DNA of 64,000 bases from Acridotheres tristis. Taxonomy: Eukaryota; Chordata; Aves; Passeriformes; Sturnidae. Where the stretch lies: NCBI GenBank assembly GCA_037013685.1, contig CM072919.1, positions 32,033,435 through 32,097,434 on the forward strand, in the 5' to 3' direction. Position numbers and translations under genes: made by a program. Within the stretch, counting starts at the first letter, position 1. Each line of letters starts with the position of its first letter. This document shows positions 50,664-62,889 of this stretch, piece after piece. The notes beneath the pieces were generated by a model, which worked only from the letters and a program-made list of their open reading frames with translations, was not told the DNA's origin and did not search any database.

Positions 50664-53600
50664 ATTAAATTAGCAGTTATATATCAAGGGCAAAATTCTC
50701 CAGTTATACAGATATAATTTTTTTAATATCCTGAATGCTCTAAGGCTTTTTTAATTGGGCATAAAATACATTTGTAGTCCCTTCAGGGAGCCTTTAGCCT
50801 TCTGGAACGATGACAGTTGATTTTGCATAAATGAAAACCGAATCGCCAAACTCATTATTGTATTTGGATTGAAGCCTTCTCAGCAAAGCCAGTTTACTAT
50901 AGAATATACCAGTTTGGCATCTGTTGCTCCTGTTCTCTGAATCTCCTTTCCTCTGTATTTCCACAAAATTTCAGTCCAGCCTCTGACAACTTGACCCTCC
51001 ACAGACCAGCACTGCACCACAGCAAATAAAAACTATGGGGCCATGAAAGAGGAAGCTGCAGAGCATCAAAATATAAGACAGAGATAATGCAGAAAAATAA
51101 TTATTTAAAAAGAGTTCCTTCCCCTTAAGTAAATTTTAAGCTAAGGAAAGGTAGCCCAATATTAAGTTTTCTAAAATTTTGATGACTAAAAGTTGGAAAT
51201 AGGTTAATAAGCTGCACACGTACATTGACTATTTGTGTGGCTAACTTTTTCAACTACGCTGTTGTCTCCCTCCCATGCACCTGACACTACAGTGGCCTTA
51301 GATAGCCTTCTTTTCCCATATGTGTGTATATATGTATATATGTGTGTGTATGTGTGTGTGTATAGGTATGTATGTATTTCACTGATGAGTGAGTATATGT
51401 CCAGAATGTGACTCCTTATAGACGTTTTTTCTGTTTGAATTAGAAACCACAGCATCTTCTGGATGTCAGAAGAATTTCATGCCACTAATGTGTCTGCATG
51501 AACTTCCTGCAAAATTCTATGATCTAAACTGAAAATATTTAACATGCAAGACTCATTTTTTTCTACTCTTCACTTTATGTATCAAATTAATTGCTTAGCC
51601 TCACCACAGTATGCGTTGTCACTATTCCACCTTCATTTGTATTCTTCCTACATTTTGCTGCCTGAAAATTAGATTTAACAAGAAGTGAAGCATTTATTAA
51701 CAATGGCAAACACTGACATGTGTAGCTATTTGGTCTATGGTTACATAAGCCAGGCCATTTAGTTTGTGAAATGGCCGAAATCTACATTTATATAGTAATG
51801 ATCCTCTTTCTGTCCATACACCACACATTCTAAGCCACCTGTTTTGAATTACTGTGCTTACACTTGAGTAAACAAGAAATATATAGTCTTTTAAATTTAA
51901 TAAGATTAATAGTTTATGCTATCTCTTTTAAAAACACAGATACACACTCCTCTGTGTTATGAAGATCTATTCTCAAAAGTTCTCCTTCCTAATTTTTAAA
52001 AGGTAGAATTTGCATAAGAATAGGTCTCAAGTAATGCTCCACAAAGTGCCAGTGGGAAGGCAGTTATGTTTAGGTAATACCTAGGCCTAACCAGAACTGT
52101 TGAGCAGGAGAATATACATAAAAAAAGGATTTAAATCGCTTTTTGCGCCTTTCAGAAAAATTGACTTCAACGCATCATTTTAGATGGATTTTTTTAAAAA
52201 CTGTGCTTAAAGTGGTGGATAGTTTCTGCTGGCTACAATATGGGCTTTAGAAAAATCCAGCATTAAAGAAGCCTTTCACTAAAATACTTAAATAAGTGGT
52301 AGTTTTAGTTGGTATAAGAGTAGAATATATTCCTTCCGTTTTTCTATGGAAAAAAATACACATTTTTTGTTGGTTAATCACATATATCATTTAAGACAGT
52401 CCAAAAACTTTCCAATAATTCCATCATTTATTTCTAATTTGAACTTCTAGTCACAAGACTTCATTTTGCTTTGTCTGAAAGATTAGATTCCTCAAGTATT
52501 ATTAATCTTCTCCCTGCAGAGATACTTCTCTATTGATGATACTTATCCAGCCCCCATTATCCAAGAAAGAAAAGAATGTGCTCAAGATCACAAAGATAAC
52601 TTTGATAAAGAAGGAAACTGCCAATTGCTTCTATATAAAACCTTGACAGAGTGGTCTAGAGGACCACTCTTCATCTGTGGAGATCACCATTTTGCAACCA
52701 AATAAAACTATCTCAAGAGGTAAAAACAGGAAAAAAAATCATAAGATTCTTCCTATACCATGTTTTATGCTGATTTTTCCAAAGGTACAGAGTTAGGCTG
52801 GGCCTTATTATGTCTCTCCTGTCTTAGACAGACACAGACAGACAGAACCTTTATAGAAAATACTAATTTCTTAAGGTCTTTTGAATAGGGAAGTATTTAC
52901 ATGATAAAGTGAATCTCTCAAATTCATGGGCCATTGACTGTCCAGATGTCGACAGGAGGTTCTATTGCAAGCATCTGTGTGGCATCTTCAACAGAATTAA
53001 ACAGGATGTGCCAAACTGTGATTCTGAACCATTTTTATGACTCAGCTCACTTATGGCCCTATGCAATTCCTTCAGCATACATATGACCATTTATTATTGA
53101 TGATCTCCAGTTACATGTAGAGAACTGTCTTACGGGACCCTGCATGCATAAGCATGGATAGTTTCTATTGAGCATCTAAAATCTGCATACCACTTGTTCA
53201 CAACTGGCTTCCACAGCAGGAACAGCATGGGGATATCCCTGCTGTGGACTGTCCTGGATATTCCCACTGAGATGACTAATGCATATGAAAAGTGCCTGAG
53301 CACAGTGGGGCTTCCCCAGAGTAGGGAGTGATTTAGGACTCTAGACAACCTCCTTTACCATGTTTTCTGTTCCTCTGCTGTGGAGGTGTCTACGAAAAAC
53401 TCCTTTGCCTCTTGTTGGCCTAATTGAACCAGCCTGCTGTTCAAACTACACAGAGAAGGAAGTGAGAACTGGCTGCACAGGACAGGGATACAGGCAGAGC
53501 CCTGGTACACAGATAAACCACAGCTTTAACTGTCAATTAAACTTGAATTTCAGTCTGGTATCATAGTTGTAGCTTCAATACTACAGACAGTGCCCCACCT

Positions 53601-56600
53601 GTCAAAATTCTTGTGATTTATTCCAAAAGAGGTTTTTTGCCCCATACACAAACACTCACAAATATGTTCTATTTTCACCTTAAGGAAATATCAACAACTG
53701 ACAGAATTCTTAAGAACAGTATTGCAATTGGAGCAATATTAATTATATGAGTGAAAAATGAGACATCATTGGCCTGGTTTCCCTCACTCTGAGATCCATC
53801 TGCCTAAAGTATAAAGTTCTCCTCTTTTCTGCTCATCATCCTCAGAATCATCCTCAGATTTCAAGGAAAGCCAACACCAAGAAACTAAGTGAGGATATTA
53901 TTATAAACAATATGATGCAAAGCAGGAGTTGAATAACAAGGGACAAAGCAAATGTTTTCTCTATCACTGCAGGAATGGACAAGACAAAGAAAAGGACTTC
54001 CCAAGACTGCTGGAGAGTTGAAGGGTTATGGGAGGAAAACCAGTGAGCCAGGGAAAGCAAAAATGAGACTATTTCAGCTGAGTGATTGAATAAAATACTG
54101 GAAGGAGTTGTATAGACGATGTGAGTCTGTGACAAACAGCTCAAAAGTGATATATCTCCCTTTACTTTAGGAATTTAAAGTACTATCCAATTCATCTTTC
54201 TTTACATGTAACAAAAAGAATTGTGCAGTTCCATGATGTGATGCATCTTGCCTATTTCAGATATTTTTTAGCACGTGATGAATTATCACTGTATATGTCA
54301 TTCCCCATCAGCAAGACATATAGTACAGCAGGCATCACTGCTGTAGAGGACTACAGGCAGCTATCTCATATTTGGCAAGGTAAACTCAATGCTCTGGAGC
54401 CAAGATTAGCAACATTTTCCTTCTGAGGGAGACACTATGGAGGAAAAAAATGCTTAGTCTTTTCGGTAAAAATTGGATTATTTGGCGGATTATTTTAATT
54501 ATAGCAGACTGATCTAATTCCTAATTTACAGAAGTAGAAATTCAAGCCTAAGGACTTTAATCTTCACTCACCATAGTATTGTTATAAATAGCCACTCATT
54601 AAAAATGTGCAGCTCTACCTGTAGGTAATTAAACCATATCTTCTCTTCTGCTGGGTTTTCTTCATACAAGTGAAGTCTGCTGATTTACTGGGACAGATTT
54701 ATAGCAGTCAGACCTTCCCATTCTCAGAGCTTTAGCCAACACCATTGGCAAACTGTTATTTTAAGTAGACAGCTGCTTCTTCCAGTATAACACTTTCATA
54801 CTAGAATCAAACAGCGTTTGAAGGGAAAACCCATTGTCCTAATTCTAGCAGACTGAATATTTTCACTTTCCTACTCATGCTGTTGTTCATCACATATATT
54901 TTATAGCACAATGATTCTTCAAAAGGTCAATTGTAATTCTTATAAATTGAACTGTATTCCATAACTTATTCATTTGAGAATTGTTTCTTTTCTTATGAAA
55001 TTCAAACTGATGAGCTAAACAAATTCATGCAATTTTACCATGCAGATGGTACTATCTTTCCAACATCTGTATCCAAGAAAATGTAGCAGTCTGGAAAGAG
55101 AAGCAACTGTAGCCATTGGTTTGAAGCTGATAAATCTGCTAAAGATCTACAATAAAACATTTAAACTCCTTGTAAGCCTAACACATGAGGTAATATCCAA
55201 TAAAGGATCTCTCTGATGTTGTTTTCATATGAAAGCTCATGCTATCAATCTTGATTTGAGCCCTGTGGAGTTTTCTGCTTATTGTTGGTAATATTCAGCT
55301 TTTTTAGTTGGTTGGTATTTTCCCTCACATTCTCTTTGCAGCTAACAGTTATATTCAGCACGCTGTTGTGCAATATGCTTTACCTGCTGCAGTACAGGGA
55401 TATTGAGGAGGCTTGTCATGAGAATGTTGTGACAACAAATAGGATAGCAGTTGTCTGTTTGCCCTCATTTTCCAGAGCACAACACAGCATAATTTTATCC
55501 TGGTAAAGAGTTTCCCAGGTATGGCAACCAACTGCAGCAGTCAAAACTTCCTATTCTTCACACGACTTCAGCCTTCAGCTGACAAGTCATAGCATTACTC
55601 AAAACTTCAGGTTTGCGGTCAACAGAATTAGCTGTTTATTTCTATTTGGGCCACAAGAAGAGTACGGGCACATTCAAGCCTTTCTAGTATGAAGGGGGAA
55701 AAGCTTGTTCTGAGAAAAAGGAGTAAGACTACATCAATCAACCTTTTGCAACAGTCCCACTTTTAAATTGCACCCATCAAGGAGCAATGGTACAACTCTT
55801 TTACATCTTTCTTTTGTCATCTCACCTGTGAAATCTTCAAGTGGTCTGTTGTGTTATCTTTTAGGAAAGGTCACTAGAAGTAAGATAAACAAATATTTAT
55901 GCAACCTGCATCAAGATACCATATTGTGCTGCCTTGAATCTTGCTGAACCTGAGCTCCATCTCTTAAAAGGTGGAGAACACAGGTAAAAATGCTGAAATT
56001 AAGGAAGATAGAAAATTATAACCTGTCAATGTGAGAGCAGTTTTTTAGCAGGTTGGAGGCTGTTATGAACATTAAGTCTTTCAGTCTCTTAATAAAAAGA
56101 AATCCCTCCTCTCAACTAAACTATTTGGACAGCAAAGCACAAAAGAGTATCAAAAAAACCTGAGGACTCAGGATCAGCAGTAATTCTTCAGTGTCCCTCG
56201 TGAAACCTATGCACTACTCTAGTTAATTTTAGATGGATCTGGCACAAAGTGGCTGAAGAACTACCTTTCACCTCACCAATTCTGACACTTTTTCCACTAT
56301 ATTCTCTATTTTTTAAGCACTTTTAAAGCGACCAGTCTATCTGTGGATTTAGGTATTGATCTAGGCTCAGTGGTGCTGAGACATCAATTTACTAATCACA
56401 GTCTGCTATGCTTTATATTACTTTTCATTGCTCCCTCTATGCAGCAAAAATAACTCAATGATTTCAGAAGCAGTACAGCAGGTGATGTTATTCTGTATGG
56501 TGGCAGAATGAATTGCTGCCTCCAAGGTGTTTAACAGCAATCATTTTCCCAAGCATTTTATTGTGTGCAAGTTTTTGCTTTTCAGCAAGATTTTCAAAGT

Positions 56601-57989
56601 GGGAATATGTTGAGTGCAGAGGAAGGAGGGCCTAGTCAGAACTGCTTGCCAGACCTCTGGGGGCAGGAAAGGCTGAGAGATAAAGCTTAGAAAATTCAGA
56701 CACATCTCTAAATTAGCAAAACATTTTTGGATGGCTGCCCCTCTCTGCTTACCTGGCCTTCAGCTGGCACTCCTCCAGCAGCACTGCAGCACTTCTCTGC
56801 AGAGCTGCAGCCGAGGGTTACTGCTTTGGGCTTCTACAACAGGGCTGTAGCAGGAACAAAAAGAGAAAGATCAGAGCCAATACAGCAGCAAGGAAGAGAA
56901 GGAAAGGTCCTTGAATGGCAGAATTTGTCTGAGGTTTTGCTGATCTAAGTAGCAGGACAAACCCTCTGAAGAGCTTGCTGTGATTTTGAGTAAGTCACTA
57001 GTCCCAAGATTTTCCTCTTTCTTATGCAGGCCAAGCTGTGAGACTAACTCGCATAGAAATTTACGGAATCCCCTCATAAACTTCTCCTAAAAGCAAAGTT
57101 ATTTTGAATTTACTCTAAAAGCCTCTTATTCCTCTCCCTTTTCCTCCTTTTCTATAACTTAATTTGAAGCAAAAACTCACCAAAATTAGGTACAGATAGA
57201 AAAAGCTGTAGATTTCAAGATCATTTTTTCCTCAATGTTTTATGAAAATAGAATTAACATGTAAAATTCAAAAATGTAAAAATTAAACACAGATTGTTTT
57301 TCTTCCTCATTTTCCTGTCACCTACCGTCATAGAGACCACTCAAAGATTAAAAGCTGTTTCAGAAACTCAAGAGAAATGCACTCCTATGCATAAGTTAAG
57401 CACATCAGCCTGTCACCTGGCTTAAATTAACTGGTTTCTATCTCTCCTAAGCGATGAGAATGAGAAAAAGGAGAGACAGAAAAGGGTGGTTAATGCAATC
57501 ATTTCAGAAGGAAAAGTACTTCTATTGAACAGAAAGGTAGTGATGCTGTGTCTCTTGGTATTTGAGAATAGGACAAACAAAAGTAAAGTCAAACTGTAAA
57601 TTACCAAGGGTAGAAGTTTAGTATGGTAGGGTGAATTTGTTTTCCCCTCTAGTAATTCTAATTTCACCATGTGCTGAAGAAGCATGTCAAAACCTAATGT
57701 GCAACTGTTAAGGGTAGTCTGCATCTTTCTCTAAACTGCATAGATTTCCTATGAGAATAGACTGGTTCAAATAATTGCCTTTGCCAGCTGTACCTTGGAA
57801 CATCAGTGTAGCAATGCCCCAGACCCAGGCTATGCCCAGTCATCTGAGATGAGAACAGGAAGGTGGGAATGGCCAAATGAAGAATCTACTGATGACAGGG
57901 TATGATCCTTTGTGTATAGAGGTTAACACAAAATTTTCTTCATTCTGAGCACTCAAGGAAAAGACAAGAGAGGAGACTTCCTACCAACC
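50664..57989. other. Long gene-free AT-rich stretch
   Basis: About 7.3 kb with no gene or large repeat recognised apart from the TG/TA microsatellite at 51317-51378. Small frames (for example 53854-54144 minus) have hydrophobic low-information composition. Confidence 0.5.
51317..51378. repeat. TG/TA microsatellite
   Basis: Mixed (TG)n, (TATG)n and (TA)n units over about 60 bp. The minus-strand His/Thr/Tyr repeat frame is a consequence. Confidence 0.9.
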
Positions 57990-58190
57990 TGTGATAGGGT
58001 GACTTAGGAAGAAGAAACTCAGAAGAGGTTCTTCCTAAGGGAATTTCCTCTGTGGGGGTTGGGATACCTGCAACAGCCAATTAGGGAAAGTTAGTTCGCT
58101 CCGTGAACACACATTTTGAAGTAGTTAATCCGGAAGTGAGGCTCTTTGTCTTTCCGGCGGCTGAGCAGGTAACATCAACCCGAGCTTCCC

Positions 58191-58213
58191 CCTCCCCCAT
58201 GCTGGGGGGGAGG
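58191..58213. repeat. GC hairpin inside LTR family D
   Basis: CCTCCCCC (58191-58198) and GGGGGAGG (58206-58213) are perfect 8-bp complements around a 7-base loop. The strand also offers G-tracts for quadruplex formation. Confidence 0.8.
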
Positions 58214-58331
58214 CTCGGGAGGCCGCTTGGGCCCCGTTTGCCAACGAGGGGGACCCAATGGCCGGGGGGAGAAAAAGTTGTGTGATAAGACCTTCACGGC
58301 TTCTTCCTCCACCGGCCTGCGGCTCTGGCGT

Positions 58332-58344
58332 GGGGGGGGGGGGG
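58332..58344. repeat. G13 homopolymer
   Basis: Thirteen consecutive G residues within the CpG-rich LTR core; length is prone to sequencing error. Confidence 0.85.
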
Positions 58345-59596
58345 CGATCGATTCTTGCTGTTGCCAGCCGGGCCGGGCCTGCCCGGGTGGCCATGAGCAG
58401 TGTGGGGCTGCAGCCCAGCCCCACAAAGGCTGATTAACACCTCAGCTGCCCGCCCCCAGCGTGGCCTGAGCCTGGCCCAACTTTTGTAGTTGTGTTAAAC
58501 TTTAACTCTTTAGTATTCAGATAAGATTTGCAAAGCCTCCAGCCTTTCCTTTGAATATGAAAGGGAATGAGAAGATTTCTGAAGTCAGTGATGTAAGAGC
58601 TAAGTTTTTTTAAGATGGAAGGAGAATGAGAAGATGCTGAAATGGCTGAAAATCTTTTTGGGAAATTGTAGGAATGAACTGATGTACTGAATATTCCTAT
58701 AAACCATGGAAAGAGACATGGGGGGATGGAAACGTTCCATTTAATAGATGACTTGACTAAAAAGCACCTGTGTTGAGAATTTCTGCCCTGAGAAAAAAAG
58801 GAGATTTCCGTTTTCTGAAGATGAAGCCTGAGCAGAGAGAAAGGAGACAGAGAGAATCGTTGCTGTCGAACATTTCATTCTTAAAAGTAATACCCCATGA
58901 GACAGACATGACCCACATCTACAACTTTGGGATGGCTGTAGAGTTGGGAGGAGGGTGACGTTTGCAGGTTCCCGGGCGGATGCAAATTGTGAAAGATAAA
59001 ACCACAAGAGAACTGTTTTTTTCCTTCTTGTGGGAAAAATCCCTACAACTTCAACAAGAAGAGGCTTCTCTCTCCAGAAGTGAACAGAGAAAGACTAAAT
59101 TGGGCACTGACCGAAGTATTTGTTATATGTTTGTTTTGTTGTTATGAAGATTGGGAGAGCGAGGGAAGAAGTGATCTGAAAAAATCTTATTCTGAATTTT
59201 TTTTTTCTTTTTTCCCCCCTCTTTTTGTTTGTGTAGTTAATAAATTTTCTTCTATACTCTTTCAAGTTTTAAGCCTGCCTTGCTCTTTTGCTCCTGGTTC
59301 TGTCTCACAACAGAAAAAAAGTTTATTTAAATTGGCAACTCAAACCGTAGACACAACCCTATTCAGATTCAGCAGCTTCGTAAAAACAGCTCAGCTTGTT
59401 AAGGAATTTGTTTCTTGCTTTTATATGATAATGTTGAATATTAATGGCAGAAGATCATATTCTGGGGAATCACAACCCACATCCAAATATTCGTTCACTT
59501 GCTGGAATACCTGGAAGAGAAGTCAAACAGACCTCTGATAGCCTAACATAGACCTATATGGCGAATTCTTAAAAACAGAAATGTGGAGATCTATTG

Positions 59597-59657
59597 GCAA
59601 ATGCAAATGCAAATGCAAATGCAAATGCAAATGCAAAAAAAAAAAAAGAAAGAAAAA
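59597..59657. repeat. (ATGCAA)n microsatellite followed by A-rich run
   Basis: Six ATGCAA units at 59601-59636 form five overlapping copies of ATGCAAAT (starts 59601, 59607, 59613, 59619, 59625), followed by A-rich sequence with a few G. Alternating Gln-Met or Ala-Asn peptide frames across it are artefacts. Confidence 0.95.
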
Positions 59658-59784
59658 AAAGTACAGTGTCTTCGTTTGGAGACATACAGAAAACACTGTC
59701 CCAATTCAAGTTGTATTCAACAATACCAGTACAACTCACTGAGTTTTCCTATCATCTCCAGATAATACTGAAGTACACATTCAG

Positions 59785-60284
59785 TGCAGGCAGCTCAGGT
59801 GGAGCTGTGCTGGGAGCTGCAGGTTGAGCTCCAGGTGGGAGCCTGAGCCAAGAGGCCATGAACTGCCAAACCTTGGCCCAGGAAAGGGCACAGGGACCTG
59901 TGGCACCAGCCTGGGGACCAGACACTGAGACACAGCAGGAGCTGATGGCTCAGGGGGAGCAGCAATAATTTTGTCCTTGGACTGTGAGGGTATAAATGCC
60001 CAGGGGTTCCTTTGTTGGGGGTCCCTCCTTGGAGGCACCAGCTCGAGTTGTTTTCTGTGTTGCTGAACACTGAATAAATTGCTTTATGGAATAAGATATC
60101 TGAGGATCTTCTAAGTGAAACCTGGTGCCAAGCTGGTAAGGAAACTTTGTCTGACCATGTGAGAGTGGGCTATGGGAGGTGCCTTTTTCAAAGGGACTTC
60201 AATCTCAGCAGTTAAAGTCTCTGGTAGTGGAAGTGTGACTGACAGAATGCTCCTGAATAGTCAGATGGGGAAGTTTCCTTAACA
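59785..60284 (+). mobile_element. LTR-like element, family G copy 2
   Basis: A 500-bp segment, TGCAGG...CCTTAACA, homologous end to end with 30548-31066. It has TATAAAT at 59991-59997, TTGTTGGGGGTCCCTCCTTG about 20 bp later and an intact AATAAATTGCTTTATGG near 60073. The TATA-to-AATAAA spacing of about 80 bp fits a compact LTR promoter and R region. No target duplication found. The 85- and 91-aa minus-strand frames here are repeat sequence. Confidence 0.7.
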
Positions 60285-60289
60285 CTTTC

Positions 60290-60367
60290 ACCTGGTAAAT
60301 GTCTCTTGTATTTAATGAGATCCATTAAATTCCACCTTGCATGTGACTTACGTGTCATTTACCAGGT
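60290..60367. repeat. Nested inverted repeat (hairpin)
   Basis: ACCTGGTAAATG (60290-60301) and CATTTACCAGGT (60356-60367) are perfect 12-bp complements. A second stem, TTTAATG/CATTAAA around AGATC, lies between them (60311-60329). The unpaired parts are unequal (about 9 and 26 bases), so it is not a classic microRNA precursor. Confidence 0.85.
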
Positions 60368-61309
60368 TGGATATTCCATGCTTCCAAATTTTAATTCACA
60401 TAATATTCAACAGATTTAGAGCTACTATGCTGGCAAGTTGATCCTTAAATCAGTGGGGACACAGCAGTTCAGACTGCTGAGGACATTGAAAAATCATTTT
60501 CTTACTTGTTTTGGGCTTCAGTATGACTCTTCCAGCAGATGTTTCCCATCCCTCATGACATGTTAAGCAAATAAAAACTAGATGTTTAAACTATACCAGG
60601 TAATGAGGGGTGATGATTTGCACACTGGGGAGTAAGACTGATCTTTCTATCATTTACATATCAGCTACCTGAAGTATTATTTAATACTTCACATTCAGAA
60701 GATCTTTAAAGGTCAGAAGGAACAGAAATGCAGCAAAAGACAATAAGGATCTGTAGTCAAGATTTCTGACAAAAATGATCAGCCACACCAGACGCTTGCA
60801 CAAATTTTTACTTTTCGTTGCTCTAATACACGCACACACAAAAGAAGACTCAGTTGTCATTGCTGAACTCAAGAGTAATAAGATTCAGGAGAGAACTCCT
60901 ATGTTAGAACAGCATGCTGTTCTATATCTATGAAACACTCAGAAGCAACAGGAGTTTCCATTGAATTTTTCAAGAAGCACTGAAGTGAGCTTTCTTCTCC
61001 CTGTCTTTGTTTTCTAACTCTGAAATCATTGGAACAATATGCGAAAGCTTTCTCCAAAGCATATGGTCTCTTGGATTTTTTCACCACGTGTCTATAATTT
61101 CTGCCTTAATAGGGTGTACAAGAAGTGCATCAAGTGCTGTGAATTTCTGTAATCAACCAGCTGATCATCTACAGCATTAAAATATGTATTTTGTACCTCA
61201 AGCATTTAAACCCAAGTCTTCTGGAAGGCTGAAATACACTATTTCTCATAATAAATGTAAAGTGTAGCAGACATGCAAGTTTGTGAGGCCATCCGTAAGC
61301 TTTTTCCAG
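60368..61309. other. Gene-free stretch
   Basis: No gene or repeat recognised. Short minus-strand frames at 60681-60872 and 60899-61087 have no support. Confidence 0.5.
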
Positions 61310-62222
61310 AATGTCTGTTGTCAGCCCCATTTAATAACTATTATTGATCTGAACAAGGGAATCCAGCGCACTCTCAGTCGATCTGTAGATGACACCAAGT
61401 AGGGCAGGAGTCCCTGATGTGCTGTAGGCTCTGAATAGGGATTTGAACAAACTAGATTGATCCACTGAGATCAGTTCTATGATGTTCAAAAAGGCAATGT
61501 GCCAAGTCCTGTTCTTGGGTCACAACAACCCAGTGCTACAGGCTTGGGCAAAAGTGTCTGCAAATCTGCCCAGGGGAAAAGGACCTCGGAGTGCCAGTGG
61601 ACAGCACCTGAACATGAGCCATCTGTGTGCCCAGGTAGCCAAGAAGGCCAACGGTCTCTTGGCCTGTATTAGCAGCAATGTGGCCAGCAGGACCAGGGGT
61701 GATTGTCCCCCTGTCAACAGTGTGGAGGCCACACCTTGAATCCTTTGTTTAGTTCTAGGCACCCCAGTACAACAAAGACATTGAGGGCCTTGGAGCATGT
61801 CCAGAGAAGTGCAATAGACCTGGGGAAAGGTCTGGAGCATAAGACTAATGAGAAGAAGCTGAGGAAGTTTGGAGTGTTTAGCCTGGAATAAATGAGGTTC
61901 AGGGCTGACCTTACCAGTCTCTACAGCTACCTGAAAGGAGGGTGTAGCCAGGTTACACATAACAACACAAGAGTAAATGGCATCTACCTGAGCTATGGGA
62001 GGTTTACATTCGGCAGAAGGAAAAATTTCTTCACAAAAAGGTTTGCCTGATGTTCTGGAATATTAAAGTGGATGAGTCATGATCCCCGGAGTATCTAAAA
62101 AACATGTAGATAAGGTGCTTAGGGATATGCTTTGGTGGGGGATTTGGCACAGGTTGATCAACAGTAGAATATGATGGCCTAAAGGTCTTTTCCAATGTAA
62201 CTGATGCTATGACTTTATGTGT
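61310..62222 (+). mobile_element. CR1 LINE 3' end (about 0.9 kb)
   Basis: Plus-strand CR1 from the C-terminal ORF2/3' UTR region to near the 3' end. Landmarks in order: GTAGATGACACCAAGTAGGG, CTGTGTGCCCAGGTAGCCAA, AATGTGGCCAGCAGGACCAG, AAAGACATTGAGGGCCTTGG, CATGTCCAGAGAAGTGCAAT, CTACCTGAAAGGAGGGTGTA, then GGTCTTTTCCAATGTAACTG and the degenerate octamer tail ATGCTATGACTTTATG. Frames are broken by many stops, so it is inactive. The 146-aa antisense frame (61520-61960) is a shadow of the repeat. Confidence 0.92.
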
Positions 62223-62344
62223 TAATAAGAAAATCAAATATTATTCAGGACTTCCCATCGGCAAAGGTGAAAAAATTAGAAAATGGGATGATAAGTAGCC
62301 AATAAACCACATTACTTTTTATTTATTACATTTACTACATTACT

Positions 62345-62885
62345 ATATTTACTTCAACATCCTCACAAGGGAGGCAGAGGAGCAGGTACCAACCTCTGAA
62401 TGCTTATGGGTAAGAATTAAGGGGAAGGCCAACAAGGCTGACATCCTACTGGGAGTCTGTTATCTTCCACCCAACCAGCAAGAAGAGGCAGACAACTTAC
62501 TCTATAAGCAGCTGAAAAATGTTTCAGGATCACCAGCCCTTGTTCTTGTAGGTGACTTCAACCTACCAGACATCTGCTGGGAACTTAATACAGCAGAAAA
62601 AAGGCAGTCCAGGAAGTTCTTAGAGTGTGTGGAGGATAACTGTCGCAGCTGGTGAATGAGCCCACCAGGGGAGGGACTATGTTAGACCTGCTTTTTGCAA
62701 ATAGAGATGGGCTGGTGGGAGATGTGGTGACTGGAGGCCGCTTGGGGCACAGTGATCATGAAATTATAGAGTTCTTGGTATTTGGTGAAATCAGGAGGAA
62801 CATCAATAAGACTTTTACATTGGACTTCTGGAGGAAGTCATCTTCAATGATGGACATCATCTTTAATGATATCAAACAGCACACA
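62345..62885 (+). mobile_element. CR1 LINE, ORF2 endonuclease fragment, frameshifted
   Basis: Part of the APE-type endonuclease domain that nicks target DNA in CR1 retrotransposition. The first frame reads [20 protein letters not shown] and [17 protein letters not shown], with the conserved GDFN at 62551-62562, and ends at a TGA (62653-62655). Homology continues from 62652 in another frame as NEPTRGGTMLDLLFANRDGL and GGRLGHSDHEIIEF, with the catalytic GHSDHE motif at 62745-62762. One net frameshift near 62640-62650 therefore disables it, and both ends are truncated. It lies about 120 bp beyond a CR1 3' end in the same orientation, so the order is reversed relative to one element: two separate insertions or a rearrangement. 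Confidence 0.92.
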
Positions 62886-62889
62886 GCAA

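Larger units (their letters stand above)
57990..59312 (+). mobile_element. Probable long LTR, family D, with GC-rich core
   Basis: A 1.3-kb block begins TGTGATAGGGTGACTTAGGA and ends TGTCTCACAACA, in LTR-like TG...CA form. GTTAATAAATTTTCTTC (AATAAA 59239-59244) lies about 70 bp before the end. The 5' part (58130-58450) is a CpG-rich core with a G13 run and C/G hairpin, and the 3' part is A-rich then T-rich. This resembles long passerine LTRs I know of in general terms, but I cannot name the family. No target duplication is visible at these boundaries and no internal retroviral genes adjoin. The 152-aa frame at 59080-59538 crosses the 3' boundary and is a chance frame. Confidence 0.6.

Noticed and set aside
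59080..59538. 152-aa open frame, the longest in the window
   Set aside because: Crosses the 3' boundary of a probable LTR and its T-rich tract; Phe/Ser/Lys-rich composition, no motif.
60290..60367. microRNA precursor
   Set aside because: The arms are separated by unequal unpaired stretches (about 9 versus 26 bases), not a continuous 22-bp duplex.
61520..61960. 146-aa open frame on the minus strand
   Set aside because: Entirely antisense to a clear CR1 3' end; no independent protein features.
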